The position numbers and the translations under genes were made by a program. Positions 17,483 to 29,552 of a DNA stretch of 64,000 nt are shown piece after piece; position 1 is the stretch's first letter, and every line of letters begins with the position of its first letter. The stretch comes from Chloroflexi bacterium TSY (GTDB lineage Bacteria; Chloroflexota; Anaerolineae; Caldilineales; Caldilineaceae). The DNA lies in contig JAHBNG010000060.1 of NCBI GenBank assembly GCA_019217005.1, positions 16,913-80,912 of the forward strand, written 5' to 3'. The notes beneath the pieces were generated by a model. That model saw nothing but the letters and a program-made list of their open reading frames with translations, did not search any database and had not been told where the DNA came from.

Positions 17483-17532
17483 TTGAACAAGTTGCTCGGA
17501 TCGGATATAATGAGTGGAATCCGAGCAACTTG
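17483..17532 (+). promoter_or_regulatory. Promoter inside a 14-bp perfect inverted repeat
   Basis: TTGAAC at 17483-17488 and TATAAT at 17506-17511, exactly 17 bases apart, 53 bases before the giant gene. The inverted repeat CAAGTTGCTCGGAT (17488-17501) / ATCCGAGCAACTTG (17519-17532) straddles the -10 box: the left arm fills the spacer and the right arm covers the predicted transcription start. This is the layout of a repressor or autoregulator operator. Binding by the BTAD protein itself is a hypothesis. Confidence 0.75.
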
Positions 17533-17563
17533 CTCCGTCTGAACCGATTCAATCGTTTGCGCT

Positions 17564-20500
17564 ATGCTCCAACTAAAACTAACCTTATTTGGCGCTCCCC
17601 AGCTTGAACGCAATAATCAACCCGTCCCCATCCCGCGGCGCAAAGTGATGGCTATTTTCGTATACTTAGTCATAACAAAGCAGGTACAACGCCGCGACAA
17701 GTTGGCCACCCTTTTCTGGCCTGAATCGCGGCAGCAGACCGCACGCTCGGTCCTGCGCCGCGAATATTCTGTCTTGCGGCGTACGCTTGGCGACGCGTGC
17801 TTTGACTCGAACCGCGAAGAGATCGAGCTTTCCGCGGATGTGGATATCTGGGTAGATGTCGAGGAATTTCGTCGGCACCTGGCAGTGTGTGCGAATCACG
17901 AGCACGCAGACGACGCATCATGCGATGATTGTTTAGCAAGATTAACTGCCGCGGCAACGCTCTATCAGGATGATTTTCTGGCTGGCTTCACGCTGACGGA
18001 TTGCCCGGAGTTTGACGACTGGCAGTTCTTTGAGGCGGATGGGCTCCGCCGAGAGTATGCGGACGTGTTGGCGAAGTTAGTACAGGTGTATGAGTTGCGG
18101 AGTGAATACGAAACAGCTATCGATTACGCGCGCCGCTGGCTGGCAATCGATGCAATGCATGAACCGGTTCACCGCGAGTTGATGCGGCTTTTTGCATTGG
18201 CAGGTCAGCAGGCCGCGGCGGTGCGACAATATGATGAGTGCGTGCGCATTTTGGATGAAGAGTTAGGTGTACCACCGGAAGAGGAAACGACTGCGCTTTT
18301 TGAGGCAATTCGGACGCGGCGGGTCATTGAGCCAGCCCAGATAGCGACGCCAGATCCCTCTGTCACCCCCTCACCCCTTCGCCCTGGCACACCAGAAGAG
18401 GCGACGCCACCATCAAAACGCTACATAACCGAAGATTTGCTGGCGACTGGCGGTCACGGCGAAGTCTACCGCGGACATGACACTGAAACCGGTCAGCTCG
18501 TGGTCATCAAACGTCTCAAGCCCAACCTGATGCAGCGTCACCCTGAGTTTGTGCAGCGCTTCCAGCGTGAGAGCGAGGCACTGCGTCAACTGGATCATCC
18601 CAACATCGTGAAGATGTTTGCGGCCTTCGAGCATGAAGAGCAGCAGAGTATCGTGATGGAATATATGTCCGGTGGGTCGCTGCGCGACCTGCTCGATCAG
18701 GGCGATGCATTGTCGTTAGAGCAAATACTCGATATGAGTCTGGAATTGGCCGATGCACTCAGCCGCAGCCACCACCTGGATATCATCCACCGCGACCTCA
18801 AGCCGGGCAATGTGCTGCTGGCTGCGGACGGGACGCCCCGCCTGACAGACTTTGGCATCGCCCGGCTAATACGCGATGAGGTTCGCCTGACCCAGTCTGG
18901 TGCGCTGTTAGGCAGTCCAGCCTACGCCAGTCCTGAAATCCTCAACGACGAAGAACCGGACACCCGCAGCGATATCTGGTCATTTGGGGTCTTGCTCTAT
19001 GAGATGCTGGCCGGACGACCACCCTTTGTGGGCAAGAGCCTCACCGCCCTGCTCACAGGCATCATGAGCAAGCCCGTGCCGCCTATTACCCAGTTCCGCT
19101 CGGATACACCGCCGCCGTTGGTGGCTCTGTTGCAGCGCATGTTGGTGAAGGATAAGCAGCAGCGCATCGACAGCATGAGGCAGGTGGCCGCAGAGCTGGA
19201 GGCGATCCGCGCCGGGAAGAACACGCCGGAAAGCCAGCTTTCCATCACGTCATCCCAACCAGCCGTGTCAGCCTTGATCACACCACATATTGATTGGGGT
19301 GAAGCCCCTGAAATTGGTCGCTTCTATGGTAGAGAGATGGAATTGATGCAACTGGAGAAATGGTTGCTCAGCGAACGCTGCCGATCCGTGGCCATACTCG
19401 GCATGGGAGGCATGGGGAAAACGTCACTCGCGGTGAGGCTAGTTCAGAAAATAGCCAAACCAGCGCCAGATGGTCATATGGATAGCCACTGGGAACCCGT
19501 TTCCAATAAAGGCACGCGTGATGAGGGTGTGCATTTTGAACATATTATCTGGCGCTCCTTGCTCAATGCCCCTCCGTTCACGGACATTCTGTTGCACTGG
19601 CTCCAAGTTCTAGCAGCGCCACAGAGGATCGAGATGCCCTCCAGTCCAGATCAAATCCTGAGTCTACTGCTCACCTATCTCCGGCAACAGCCATGTTTGC
19701 TGGTATTGGATAATTATGAAAGCATCTTGCAAGATAACAACCAACGGGCGGGACACTATCGCCGTGGCTATGAAGAATACGGTCAGCTCATTCAGCGCTT
19801 GGGTGAGAGTGACCACCAAAGCTGCTTGTTGCTGACGAGTCGAGAGCGTCCACCGGGATTCAGACGGTTGGAAGGTGATACGCATTTGGTGCGATCTCTT
19901 CCTCTTAGTGGGCTATCGGCCGAGGTAAGCCTACAATTTATAACAGATCGTGGCTTGTCCAGTTCGGATTCACAGATTCATAGGCTAAGTGAGCGTTACT
20001 CGGGCAACCCACTTGCGCTGAAACTGATCACCGACACGATTCAGGATCTGTTTGCTGGTGATGTGTCTCTATTCTTCGCTGAAGAGACACTCATCTTTGA
20101 CGACATTCGAGTCGTGTTGGACCAGCAATTTGCCCGCCTGTCCTCCCTGGAGCGCGAAATTATGCTCTGGTTAGCGGTGGAACGGGAGGCCATTGCGGCC
20201 CAAACGCTCTGGGATAATCTAGTCCATCCGCCGGCGCGACGGGATTTTCTGGAAGCTCTGCGCTCCTTACAACGGCGCTCCCTCTTGGAGCGGCGTGACG
20301 CTGGCGGGGAGGTATGGTTCACGCTGCAAAATGTGGTCACCGAGTACACCACCGCTCACTTCATTGAACAGGTCTATGAGGAGCTTGAAAGAGAAACCCT
20401 CGACGACTTCAGCCGCCATGCGCTGCTCAAGGCCCAGGCCAAGGACTACCTACGCCAGAGCCAGAGCCGCCTCATCCTGCAGCCCATTGCGACACAGTTG

Positions 20501-23500
20501 GTGGCCAGACTGGGGCAGGCGGATTTGGCGGCACGGTTGCGCCGACTGCTGGACACCTTGCGAGCCAAGGCTCCCGTCACTTCCGGCTATGTCGGAGGCA
20601 ACATCCTCAATCTGCTGCTGCACCTCCAAAGCGATCTCAAGGGCTATGATTTTTCCCAACTCTCGGTGTGGCAAGCCTACCTAGGAGGTGTGAATTTGCC
20701 TGACGTCAATTTTACGGGGGCTGATCTGGCCGGGACCGTTTTTACGGACACCTTCGGGGCTATTGAGGCCGTGGCCTTTAGCCCGAATGGCCAGTTATTA
20801 GCGGCGGGCACGGAAGATGGGCAGATCCGCGTGTGGCAAGCCAGGGATAGTCAGCCTCTCCTGACGTTTGAGGGTCACACGGGGATTGTCTGGTCAATCG
20901 CTTTCAGCCCCGATGGGGAGACCCTGGCCAGTGGCAGTTGGGACCAGACGGTACGCTTGTGGGCGGTCCACAGCGGGCAGGAGGTCAAAACCTTGCCAGG
21001 CCACACCCACGCGGTCAGTTCAGTCGCCTTCAGCCCCGATGGGGAGACCCTGGCCAGTGGCAGTTGGGATCAGACGGTGCGCTTGTGGGCGGTCCGCAGC
21101 GGCCAGGGACTCAAAACCTTGCTGGACCACACCGACGCAGTCAATTCAGTCGCCTTCAGCCCCGATGGGGGGACCCTGGCCAGCGGCAGTTGGGATCAGA
21201 CGGTGCGCTTGTGGGCGGTCCGCAGCGGTCAGGGGCTCAAAACCTTGCCCGGCCACACCGGCGCAGTCAATTCAGTCGCCTTCAGTCCCGATGGTCAGAC
21301 CCTGGCCAGTGGCAGTTATGACCAGACGGTGCGCTTGTGGGCGGTCCACAGCGGGCAAGTGCTTAAAACCTTGCCAGGCCACACCGGCGCGGTCAGGTCA
21401 GTCACCTTCAGTCCCGATGGTCAGACCCTGGCCAGCGGCAGTTGGGACCAGACGGTACGCTTGTGGCATGTCCGCAGCGGGCAAGGGCTCAAAACCCTGC
21501 CGGGCCACACCAACTTGGTCTGGTCAGTCGCCTTCAGCCCCGATGGGGAGACCCTGGCCAGTGGCAGTGAGGATCAGACGGTACGCTTGTGGCATGTTCG
21601 CAGCGGGCAAGGACTCAAAACCTTGCCCGGCCACACCAACGCGGGCAGGTCAGTCGCCTTCAGTCCCGATGGGGAGACTCTGGCCAGCGGCAGTTGGGAT
21701 CAGACGGTGCGCTTGTGGCATGTCCGTAGCGGGCAGGAGCTTAAAACCTTGCCCGGCCACACCAACGCGGTCATATCAGTGGCCTTTAGCCCCGATGGAG
21801 AAACCCTGGCCAGCGGCAGTGTTGACCAGACGGTGCGCTTGTGGGCTGTTCACACCGGACAAGGGCTCAAAACGTTGTCAGGCCACACCGATTTGGTCAG
21901 TCTAGTGGCCTTCAGCCCCGATGGGGAGACCCTGGCCAGTGGCAGTGGGGACCAGACGGTGCGCTTGTGGCATGTCCCCACTGGACAGGAGCTCAAAACC
22001 TTGCCGGGTCACACCAACGCGGTCATGTCAGTGGCCTTCAGCCCCGATGGGGAGACCCTGGCCAGTGGCAGTGGGGACCAGACGGTGCGCTTGTGGCATG
22101 TCCCCACCGGACAGGAACTCAAAACCTTGTCAGGCCACGCCCACTGGATTTGGTCAGTCGCTTTCAGCCCCGATGGGGAGACCCTGGCCAGTGGCAGTGG
22201 GGACCAGACGGTGCGCTTGTGGCATGTCCCCACCGGACAGGAACTCAAAACCTTGCCGGGCCACACCAACGCGGTCAGATCAGTCGCTTTCAGCCCCAAT
22301 GGGGAGACCCTAGCCAGCGGCAGTTATGACCAAACGGTGCGCTTGTGGGCGGTCCCCACCGGGCAAGAACTCAAAACCTTGCCGGGCCACACCAACGCGG
22401 TCTATTCTGTCGCCTTCAGCCCCGATGGCCGCGTCTTGGTTAGTAGCAGTGCGGACGAAACCATCAAGCTCTGGGATGTGCAGACCGGTGAGTGCCTCAA
22501 AACGCTGCGCAGCGACCGGCCTTACGAGCGGATGAATATTACTGGGGTGACGGGCATCACCGAGGGGCAGCGCAAAACTTTGCGCGCGCTGGGGGCTGTG
22601 GAGAATGGGCGTGATGTTCAAGGGAAGCCCGAACCCAAGCAACTGGAAATTGCAAAAACAGATATCCGTAACCAGCAATCAAAGCCCAATCTCCCGCCTC
22701 AACCAACTGCGTTTATCGGGCGCGAGGATGAATTGGCCTCCTTACGTCAACTGCTTGTTGAACAGGAGGATTGCCGCCTGCTAACCTTAGTTGGTCCGGG
22801 CGGCATCGGCAAGACGCGGTTGGCGTTGGAAGCCGCAGGGCGGACAGGTGCTGAGTTTCAGGATGGGATCTATTTTGTTGGATTGTCTGGGGTGGAGGAA
22901 CCTGAATTCATCGTCTCCACCATCGCCGAAGAGCTTAATATCACCTTGCAAGGCAGCGTAGAACCGAAGACCCAACTGCTGAACTATTTGCGCCCAAAAA
23001 AGGTGCTAATCATCATCGACAATTTTGAGCATTTGCTTGATGGCGTAGTGCTCTTGTCCGAGGTCTTGTCCGAGACTGCCGAGGTCAGGCTGTTGGCAAC
23101 CTCTCGCGAGGCACTGGGATTACAAGAAGAATGGCACTTTCCGGTCAGCGGCTTTCCGGTGCTGGCTGAGGCTGAGGGGCGTGAAGCCATTGAGGCCAAT
23201 CCTGCTGCACAGCTTTTTCTTCAACGCGCCCAACGTGCCAATGCGAGCTTTACCATCGCGGATGAAGACATTGCACCAATTGTGCGTATTTGCCAGTTGA
23301 TCGATGGGATGCCGCTGGGGCTAGAATTGGCCGCAACCTGGGTTCGTTCCTTAAGTTGTCGAGAAATTGCGACGGAGATCGAACGGAATCTGGATTTCCT
23401 CACCACCTCAATGCGCAACGTGCCGGAGCGCCACCGCAGTCTAAGAGCCGTCTTTGAGCAGACGTGGCAGGGACTGTCGGCAGAGGAACAAGGGGTTCTC

Positions 23501-26500
23501 AGTAAGCTATCGGTCTTTCGAGGTGGTTGTCTGCGTGAAGCCGCTGAACAAGTGGCTGGTGCGACGCTGCCGTTGCTTTCGGCATTGGTGGATAAAGCTT
23601 TGTTACGTCGTAACCAAGATGCCTCTAGGCATGGACGTTACGAGATGCATGAATTAATCCGGCAATTTGCGGGTGAACGATTGACGCATGAGGCTCAACT
23701 CCTAACACAAAATGCACATAGTGCTTACTATACATTTTTTGCCCAACAGCGGACGGCGAAAACAAGGGGTAAGCACGCAATCGAGGCACGTCAAACCCTT
23801 ACGAACGATATCGACAACATTCGTACTGCATGGTATCGGGCACTTTCCAATCGTGATATCCAATTGATGGAACAAGCCTCGGAATGGGTATGGAGTATTC
23901 CTAATGCTCGTGAAGGGGAAGCAGCCTTTCGCCAAGCAATTGAAGCCTTAAACCACATGAGCGAACAAGCTGATGTTGGGAACGCGTCAGGATTCCAGAA
24001 TCTTCTCGGTTTTTTACTTGCTGGGCACGGTTGGTGTGTTGCTCTCAGTGGTAGGTTCATAGAGGGGCAAAGGTTGGCAGAACAAGGAATACCACTCCTA
24101 CGGTCTGCATCTTTGATTGTTAAACCAAAGCTAGCTAAATCTCTATTCCATTTGGGATATATGAAGCGACTTACAAGTTCATATGAACAAGCAAGAGAAC
24201 TTGCTCAAGAAAGTATGGCACTGCTCGCTGAAGTTGGTGATCGGTCAGGTGAAGCACGATGCCTTCATCTTTTGGGTTCGATTCATCTTGAAGAGGGCCA
24301 AATTGCTAAAGCCAAATGGTTCTTACGGCAAGGATTAGTACTTTGCGGGGAGAGTGACGATCAGTTTATCGAAAGCCCATTTATTCGCATGCTGGGTCAG
24401 ATTTCTATAATAGTTGGTGAGTATACAGAAGCAGACCAGCTATTCAAAGAGGTGATGTCTTTTCAGCAAAGAACTGACCATGTCAGGTCAATAGGAGATC
24501 CGTCGCGAGACTTTTGCTATCTGGCTCTTATCCAAGGGAACAAAGAGCAAGCGATGGCACTTGCAGAGCACTGTCTGTCCAGGGTCGAGATGGCTGGCCA
24601 AAATGCAAATTCAAGTAATGCTCTTGCGCTCCTGGCCGGTGCTCATCGACTATGGGGAAATCATAAAAAAGCAGAGCGTCTATATTGTTTGAATTTAGAT
24701 ACCCTCAAAGACGCAGGTCTTCGATACAATGCAGCAAAGGTTTCAACAGACTTGGGCGTGGTGCTATATGAACAAGGGGACTATCAGAGTGCAAAAAAGC
24801 TATACCAAGAATCGCATAACTTCTGGACAGAAATCAACAATGAACCGGAACTTGCTTCTACCCTACGCCATTTGGGTCACGTTGCCGCCGTTACCGATCG
24901 CGCAGACGATGCTCAAGATAATTACCACCAAGCGCTCACATGGTCAATCAAGCACCGATTAGCGCCAATCGCGCTTGATATATTTGTTGGTGCCGCCAAA
25001 CTCTCGGTGCCGGACGGTGATATTCAACAGGCGGTGGAACTGCTGTCGCTGGCCGAATATCACCCCGCCGGCACGTTTGAGACGAAAGAGAATGCCCGTC
25101 GGCTTTGGGACAAACTGGCAGCCGATTTACCTTCCGAAGCGGTCACAGGAGCAAAAGCCCGAGGGCAGACGCTCGATTGGCAAGCAACAGCTCAACAACT
25201 TATCTCGGACCTGGCCCAACCAAAAGAAGACCAAACGCAAACGGATCTCCATCACCCACCCCGGCAAAATTTGCCGCCTCAACCAACCCCCTTCATTGGC
25301 CGGGAACAGGAACTAGTTGAGATCAAGCAACTTTTGCAAGGCGAAGCAAATTGTCGCCTTTTGACCTTAGTCGGCCCGGGCGGCATCGGCAAGACGCGGC
25401 TAGCCCTGGCTGCGGCCGCGCAAGTCAGCGACGCTTTTCCCGATGGAGTTTACTTCATCGGGCTGGCTTCGGTAAGCGATCCTGAGTTTATTGTCTCGGC
25501 TATCGCTGAAGCCCTCGATATCAACTTTTATGACGAAGCTGCCCCCAAGACCCAGTTGCTTGATCATTTGAGCCAAAAACGCCGCTGCCTGATTATTGAC
25601 AACGTCGAGCATTTGCTTGATGGCGTAGATTTACTGGCTGATATACTCCGAGCAGCCCCGCAGATGAAACTCCTTGTCACCTCACGCGAACGCCTTCGTT
25701 TACAGGAGGAATGGGGCTATGAAGTGCGGGGGATGGCTTTCCCCAACCCCGCTGATTGGCCTTCGGTTGAAGCGGCAGATCTTGAAACATACAATGCTAT
25801 CCAGCTCTTTCTGCAATCTGTTCGCCGCATTGAAGCCAGCTTTCTCCCGTCACAGGACGATATCCCGCATCTCCTTCGTATCTGCCAGTTGGTCGATGGG
25901 ATGCCGCTGGGGTTAGAGTTGGCCGCCGCCTGGATACGCACCCTGTCCTGCCAGGAAATCGCCCAAGAGATTGAACGCAATCTTGATATTCTAGACACAC
26001 GCTTACGCAATGTTCCCGAACGACATCGTTCGCTGAAAGTGGTTTTTGAGCAGACTTGGCAGCGCCTGACCGCTTCAGAACAAAAGGCCCTGCAACAGCT
26101 TGCTGTCTTTCGCAGTCCTTTCACGCGCGCAGCGGCCCAGCAAGTGACCAACACTTCCTTGCGAGACCTCGCTGCGCTGGTGGATAAGTCGCTTTGTCGC
26201 CAGCGGATGCCCGCTGGGCAGGGACGCTACGAGATGCACGAGTTGTTGCGCCAGTTTGCCTTCGAGCAGATGAATGAAGATGAACAACACGCTGTACAGG
26301 CGCGCCACAGTCGTTATTTCGGTGAGCTACTGGCAGGGCAAGAGCAACACATCAGGACAGCACCGAATGAAACGATGCTGGAGACGATCGCGGCTGATTT
26401 GGACAATATCCTGGCAGCCTGGCACTATCTATGGACAAGGATTCAGGTTGATACTGAAACAGAGACCTGTGTTGCGCTCCTTTACGGTTACACCACGATC

Positions 26501-27607
26501 CTGGCTGGATATTTTGGCCACTGTTCCCTTTCTTGGGACGCGCTGTCCATCTTTCAAAAGGGGCTGTCCGTGCTACACGATTTTGTCACCGACCAATCTG
26601 TTAACCGTGCTGCTGTAGCGGATCTGTATTACCAGCTACAAATCGAATGTGCAGCCAACCGTACAAAGCTTGGGGATGGTCAGACGAGCAGGAACGAGCT
26701 GTTGGCGCTATTGCCCCATCTACGCTCAGGCCCCAATAAACGGCAACTTGCCTTTGCCTTAACCTGCTTGGGGCGAGCTCACCAATCTCTGGGTGAATTT
26801 AAGAAGGCGGAGCAATGTTTGGAGGCGGCTCTGAGGCTTTATGACCAACTGGGTTTACAGCTGGAAAGTACCCTGCCTATGATCGACTTGGGAGCTATCA
26901 AGTTACGACGTAAATATTATGAAGCAGCTAGAGCAGACCACATCAAAGTGATGAAGATTTATGAATCAGTTGGGTATGAAATTGGATTGGCACAATGCTT
27001 GAACAACTTGGGCTTCATGAGTGTGGATAATGATGATGTTCAGCAGGCGAAGATTTATTACGAAAGGGCCTACAAAATAATACGGAAGACGAAACATCGG
27101 CTCTTGACTGCTGTTATTCTTAGCGGTTTGAGCATGTGTGCCTATACAATAAACGATCTGCAAGCGGCCAAAGAAAAAAACGCTGAAAGTATGGCAATTT
27201 TTCGCGAGCTGAGACGTGTATACTGGATCACCCGTTCTCTCGTATCGTCCAGTTTCATTTGCCTTGCACAAAACGATCTGGAAACAGCTACCGACAACCT
27301 GTGTGAGGCCCTGAGGCTCGTGCAGCAATATCAACTCGTTCTCGTGAAGGGCAAGGTACAGGCTGCAACTGCGCATTTGCTGGAACGTCGGCATTGCTAT
27401 GCGCTAGCTGTGGTTATGGCAACCCATGCACTCGGAACGGTACAGCTATTAACCCGTGAGCAAAGAAATTGTGAGGCCCTGCTAGACAGGATGGCCAAAA
27501 AAATAGATGAGGCCACCTATACTGACGCTCAAACTCGTGGTCGTAACACGCCCTTTGAATTGCTTGTGAACGAAGTAATCCCTGTTCTTGAACAATGGTT
27601 GTTATGA
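17564..27607 (+). CDS. Giant STAND regulator: BTAD, kinase, NTPase, 14 WD40, two NB-ARC-TPR modules
   Basis: 3347 aa in one open frame. Order: winged helix plus bacterial transcriptional activator domain (about 1-245, [11 protein letters not shown] start as in its neighbours); Ser/Thr kinase (about 286-545; Lys316, HRD 409-411, DFG from Asp429, and SPAYASPE); NACHT/NB-ARC-like NTPase (Walker A GMGGMGKT, Lys619; CLLVLDNYE); pentapeptide-like strip (about 1015-1063); 14 WD40 repeats (1064-1653); NB-ARC 2 (GPGGIGKT, Lys1750) with TPRs; NB-ARC 3 (GPGGIGKT, Lys2610) with TPRs to the end. The glycine loop of the kinase is slightly altered (ATGGHGEVY). The first TPR block ends in [10 protein letters not shown], like the C-terminus of the regulator at 50958, so the gene looks like fused regulators. 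Probably a cytoplasmic ligand-gated DNA-binding switch. Confidence 0.9.
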   Translation: MLQLKLTLFGAPQLERNNQPVPIPRRKVMAIFVYLVITKQVQRRDKLATLFWPESRQQTARSVLRREYSVLRRTLGDACFDSNREEIELSADVDIWVDVEEFRRHLAVCANHEHADDASCDDCLARLTAAATLYQDDFLAGFTLTDCPEFDDWQFFEADGLRREYADVLAKLVQVYELRSEYETAIDYARRWLAIDAMHEPVHRELMRLFALAGQQAAAVRQYDECVRILDEELGVPPEEETTALFEAIRTRRVIEPAQIATPDPSVTPSPLRPGTPEEATPPSKRYITEDLLATGGHGEVYRGHDTETGQLVVIKRLKPNLMQRHPEFVQRFQRESEALRQLDHPNIVKMFAAFEHEEQQSIVMEYMSGGSLRDLLDQGDALSLEQILDMSLELADALSRSHHLDIIHRDLKPGNVLLAADGTPRLTDFGIARLIRDEVRLTQSGALLGSPAYASPEILNDEEPDTRSDIWSFGVLLYEMLAGRPPFVGKSLTALLTGIMSKPVPPITQFRSDTPPPLVALLQRMLVKDKQQRIDSMRQVAAELEAIRAGKNTPESQLSITSSQPAVSALITPHIDWGEAPEIGRFYGREMELMQLEKWLLSERCRSVAILGMGGMGKTSLAVRLVQKIAKPAPDGHMDSHWEPVSNKGTRDEGVHFEHIIWRSLLNAPPFTDILLHWLQVLAAPQRIEMPSSPDQILSLLLTYLRQQPCLLVLDNYESILQDNNQRAGHYRRGYEEYGQLIQRLGESDHQSCLLLTSRERPPGFRRLEGDTHLVRSLPLSGLSAEVSLQFITDRGLSSSDSQIHRLSERYSGNPLALKLITDTIQDLFAGDVSLFFAEETLIFDDIRVVLDQQFARLSSLEREIMLWLAVEREAIAAQTLWDNLVHPPARRDFLEALRSLQRRSLLERRDAGGEVWFTLQNVVTEYTTAHFIEQVYEELERETLDDFSRHALLKAQAKDYLRQSQSRLILQPIATQLVARLGQADLAARLRRLLDTLRAKAPVTSGYVGGNILNLLLHLQSDLKGYDFSQLSVWQAYLGGVNLPDVNFTGADLAGTVFTDTFGAIEAVAFSPNGQLLAAGTEDGQIRVWQARDSQPLLTFEGHTGIVWSIAFSPDGETLASGSWDQTVRLWAVHSGQEVKTLPGHTHAVSSVAFSPDGETLASGSWDQTVRLWAVRSGQGLKTLLDHTDAVNSVAFSPDGGTLASGSWDQTVRLWAVRSGQGLKTLPGHTGAVNSVAFSPDGQTLASGSYDQTVRLWAVHSGQVLKTLPGHTGAVRSVTFSPDGQTLASGSWDQTVRLWHVRSGQGLKTLPGHTNLVWSVAFSPDGETLASGSEDQTVRLWHVRSGQGLKTLPGHTNAGRSVAFSPDGETLASGSWDQTVRLWHVRSGQELKTLPGHTNAVISVAFSPDGETLASGSVDQTVRLWAVHTGQGLKTLSGHTDLVSLVAFSPDGETLASGSGDQTVRLWHVPTGQELKTLPGHTNAVMSVAFSPDGETLASGSGDQTVRLWHVPTGQELKTLSGHAHWIWSVAFSPDGETLASGSGDQTVRLWHVPTGQELKTLPGHTNAVRSVAFSPNGETLASGSYDQTVRLWAVPTGQELKTLPGHTNAVYSVAFSPDGRVLVSSSADETIKLWDVQTGECLKTLRSDRPYERMNITGVTGITEGQRKTLRALGAVENGRDVQGKPEPKQLEIAKTDIRNQQSKPNLPPQPTAFIGREDELASLRQLLVEQEDCRLLTLVGPGGIGKTRLALEAAGRTGAEFQDGIYFVGLSGVEEPEFIVSTIAEELNITLQGSVEPKTQLLNYLRPKKVLIIIDNFEHLLDGVVLLSEVLSETAEVRLLATSREALGLQEEWHFPVSGFPVLAEAEGREAIEANPAAQLFLQRAQRANASFTIADEDIAPIVRICQLIDGMPLGLELAATWVRSLSCREIATEIERNLDFLTTSMRNVPERHRSLRAVFEQTWQGLSAEEQGVLSKLSVFRGGCLREAAEQVAGATLPLLSALVDKALLRRNQDASRHGRYEMHELIRQFAGERLTHEAQLLTQNAHSAYYTFFAQQRTAKTRGKHAIEARQTLTNDIDNIRTAWYRALSNRDIQLMEQASEWVWSIPNAREGEAAFRQAIEALNHMSEQADVGNASGFQNLLGFLLAGHGWCVALSGRFIEGQRLAEQGIPLLRSASLIVKPKLAKSLFHLGYMKRLTSSYEQARELAQESMALLAEVGDRSGEARCLHLLGSIHLEEGQIAKAKWFLRQGLVLCGESDDQFIESPFIRMLGQISIIVGEYTEADQLFKEVMSFQQRTDHVRSIGDPSRDFCYLALIQGNKEQAMALAEHCLSRVEMAGQNANSSNALALLAGAHRLWGNHKKAERLYCLNLDTLKDAGLRYNAAKVSTDLGVVLYEQGDYQSAKKLYQESHNFWTEINNEPELASTLRHLGHVAAVTDRADDAQDNYHQALTWSIKHRLAPIALDIFVGAAKLSVPDGDIQQAVELLSLAEYHPAGTFETKENARRLWDKLAADLPSEAVTGAKARGQTLDWQATAQQLISDLAQPKEDQTQTDLHHPPRQNLPPQPTPFIGREQELVEIKQLLQGEANCRLLTLVGPGGIGKTRLALAAAAQVSDAFPDGVYFIGLASVSDPEFIVSAIAEALDINFYDEAAPKTQLLDHLSQKRRCLIIDNVEHLLDGVDLLADILRAAPQMKLLVTSRERLRLQEEWGYEVRGMAFPNPADWPSVEAADLETYNAIQLFLQSVRRIEASFLPSQDDIPHLLRICQLVDGMPLGLELAAAWIRTLSCQEIAQEIERNLDILDTRLRNVPERHRSLKVVFEQTWQRLTASEQKALQQLAVFRSPFTRAAAQQVTNTSLRDLAALVDKSLCRQRMPAGQGRYEMHELLRQFAFEQMNEDEQHAVQARHSRYFGELLAGQEQHIRTAPNETMLETIAADLDNILAAWHYLWTRIQVDTETETCVALLYGYTTILAGYFGHCSLSWDALSIFQKGLSVLHDFVTDQSVNRAAVADLYYQLQIECAANRTKLGDGQTSRNELLALLPHLRSGPNKRQLAFALTCLGRAHQSLGEFKKAEQCLEAALRLYDQLGLQLESTLPMIDLGAIKLRRKYYEAARADHIKVMKIYESVGYEIGLAQCLNNLGFMSVDNDDVQQAKIYYERAYKIIRKTKHRLLTAVILSGLSMCAYTINDLQAAKEKNAESMAIFRELRRVYWITRSLVSSSFICLAQNDLETATDNLCEALRLVQQYQLVLVKGKVQAATAHLLERRHCYALAVVMATHALGTVQLLTREQRNCEALLDRMAKKIDEATYTDAQTRGRNTPFELLVNEVIPVLEQWLL
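20885..22522 (+). repeat. Thirteen 126-bp tandem repeats encoding WD40 blades
   Basis: Units of exactly 42 codons follow each other without indels from 20885. With the more diverged first blade (from 20753) there are 14 blades, enough for two seven-bladed propellers. Most units share [15 protein letters not shown] and DQTVRLW. Differences cluster at the first three residues of each unit, the residue after ASGS (W, Y, E, V or G), and the two or three residues after RLW (AVH, AVR, HVR, HVP). The DNA repeats are close enough to recombine, so copy number may vary between strains. Confidence 0.93.
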
Positions 27608-27734
27608 TGATCTGTACCCAAATTGATACGCTGTTGAAGCCGTTCCAAAAGCAGAGCTAGAGTAACCATCGATTGAATGAGAAATTGAAACACGAAGGGC
27701 ACAATGATCGCGTAGATAGCCGTCATAGATTCGG

Positions 27735-27868
27735 GGAAATCGCTAATGGTTTCCAGCCAGCCACAGCCCAGCTCCTTACAGGCAGCCCATCGCCTCCGGC
27801 CCCAGTGCTCACCCCATTTATCGGCCGGGATAAAGAACTGGCCGAAATTGCCATAGTACGCAACGTTG
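27735..27868 (+). pseudogene. NB-ARC regulator remnant (N-terminal scrap)
   Basis: Reads SPSPPAPVLTPFIGRDKELAEIA, the typical linker and entry strand of an NB-ARC module (compare PTLFIGRDKELAEVA in the regulator at 34077-36682). The match stops abruptly at the left end of a 155-bp mini-transposon. The rest of the gene is absent. 27608-27734 shows nothing recognisable. Confidence 0.6.
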
Positions 27869-28023
27869 TGTCACTTTTATTGGTATCTGTCATAAAATTT
27901 GGTTCATGCGCACTTTTGCTGATCCACACGGGACTCATAAATGTCGTCCTCGAGGTACGCAATAGTTCTTCAGCAAAATTGCGTGAGAGCCAAGAATCCT
28001 GACATTTACTGTGTAAAGTGACA
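27869..28023. mobile_element. 155-bp mini-transposon with TniA/Tn7-like ends, family D
   Basis: Both ends read inward as TGTCACTTT-N10-TGTCA, and 40 bases from each tip lies CGCA(C/A)TTTTGCTGA. So three sub-sites recur at identical offsets (0, 19, 40). Regularly spaced transposase sites starting TGT are typical of Mu/Tn7/Tn5053-type transposons. There is no coding capacity and no convincing target duplication (flanks CGTTG and TTCTC), so this may be a relic or a product of rearrangement. Confidence 0.65.
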
Positions 28024-28111
28024 TTCTCGCTTAATGTTTAGCGTAACCGGGCTGTCACATTATGCATTGGTTCAGATTCTGCCAGTTTCGCCGCTCTGAT
28101 TCATGAAGGTG

Positions 28112-28336
28112 CTAGGCTGTATCAGTGCTAGGTTCATACCTTTTACCGAGACACGTGTCCACAAGTGCATCATATGAAAACAAAGAGATCTCGTCGGTCG
28201 CGTCAAAGAAGCTGGCGACCCGCTCGTCTCGAAGAAAGTTAGGCCAATCTCGCTCCTTCGCTGTAGAATCGATATGATCAACCGTCAACGGAGCAAGATA
28301 CTCTGCTCTTTCTTTCGTGCGTGGCGAGGTGGACAA
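28112..28336 (-). CDS. Hypothetical short ORF, doubtful
   Basis: 74 codons from a TTG start with no clear ribosome site. The translation (containing DEISLFSYDALVDTCLGKRYE) is not obviously low-complexity and could be the tail of a lost gene. No family recognised. It lies in an otherwise empty stretch between regulator debris and the monooxygenase-like gene. Confidence 0.25.
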   Translation of the reverse strand: MSTSPRTKERAEYLAPLTVDHIDSTAKERDWPNFLRDERVASFFDATDEISLFSYDALVDTCLGKRYEPSTDTA

Positions 28337-28388
28337 ACTGCAGCTTTTGGAATTGTCACGATCTACCCCTCTTGTGGTGTGTCGGTAC

Positions 28389-28721
28389 TTACTCCGGCAA
28401 CCTAACTAGGGGTATATCTTCGCTCTCCCACTCATCTTCAAAGGTCATCAACTCGTCCCACCGTTCGAGCGTCGGCTTGTATGATTCAAACCATTCCTGA
28501 TAGAACGCTGACGATGTTGCGGCATCGCGCGCAGCTCGACTCTCCCAATGCTGGGTCGCCAAATAGGCACGCGTACCATCGATGCGCAACAGTCCAATGC
28601 TAATGCAGCCAGGCAGCTTCTGGTAGGTGGGGACGATTTCATTCTGGATGAGGGCGACCAGTTCGGATTCCTGTCGTCCTTCGTTAAGAGACCAGCGTTT
28701 GAAGGTGATGAATTCGCTCAT
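28389..28721 (-). CDS. Antibiotic biosynthesis monooxygenase-like (ABM fold) protein
   Basis: 110 aa. A dimeric alpha-beta barrel pattern is visible: an N-terminal strand (ITFKRWSLNEGRQ), a helix with LVALIQNEIVPTYQKLPGC, strands SIGLLRIDG and YLATQHWES, a helix with AFYQEWFESYKP, and an acidic tail. Many ABM-like proteins are quinone or haem-related monooxygenases, but no specific activity can be assigned. It lies 34 bases downstream of the FAD oxidoreductase, so the two may have formed an operon before the insertion. Confidence 0.6.
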   Translation of the reverse strand: MSEFITFKRWSLNEGRQESELVALIQNEIVPTYQKLPGCISIGLLRIDGTRAYLATQHWESRAARDAATSSAFYQEWFESYKPTLERWDELMTFEDEWESEDIPLVRLPE

Positions 28722-29552
28722 GGGTTTCTCGGTTCATTCTGCTATACATTGCCCTTCATGTAGTCTGTTGGCTCGGCTTCTCTACTTCTCGAGGGTGATT
28801 CTGGCGGCTACCGGCGAGCAAAGCAGCCAGCTGTCGCTCGAACTGCATATTCCAGATTGTACCGCGGCAAACCAACTCCTTGATCTTTGCGCCTAGCCAA
28901 CCTGTCACCACACGATTCTTTACTGTATCATCGGCTTCTACAAGTTGCACCAGCCCATCATGCCTGCCCAGGCTGATGCAACGGAGGAGATAGCGAAAAC
29001 GATAGGGTGCCTGTTGTTTGCGACCCTCGATGATGGCGGCTAAATAGGTGCCAACATAGGCACCCATCGGGGCAGCCGTGGCACAGGCCATGCGAATAGG
29101 AATCGGTAGCACTTCTTCCAACGTGGCGGCGTCTCCGACGGCATAGATGTTGGGCCAGAGCTTTGCACGTAGATGCTCGTCAACGATGATTTGCCCGCCC
29201 TTATTCACGAGCAACCCGACATGGCAGGCGAGGGTTGGCACCGAGAACGCACCCGCCCATAAACAGATATCAAAAGGAATTGTCGAGTCATCCGCGCAGA
29301 CCGCGTGATTGGGTTGAAGAGATCTGATCGTTTTTTGCTCAATCACGTCAATGTTTAGCCGGTCAAATGCGTGCCGTAGATGTTGTTGACCCCGCAGTGA
29401 AAGCTGTTCGCCAAATGCGCCTTTGGTGACCAGAGTCACCCGAAGCTTTGGATAGGTTTCGGCCAATTCTGTTGCCGCTTCGATACCAGTCAATCCGCCG
29501 CCGCAGATGAGTAAACGCCCATCTTGTGCAGCAATCTTCGGTAGGTGGCTTA

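Noticed and set aside
21841..22329. Long alternative frames across the WD40 region (both strands)
   Set aside because: They arise because the repeat unit is a multiple of three and GC-rich; they have no ribosome sites and no family match.
20885..22522. Regular 126-bp repeats as a CRISPR or satellite array
   Set aside because: Units are in frame, without spacers, and encode WD40 blades in a long open frame.
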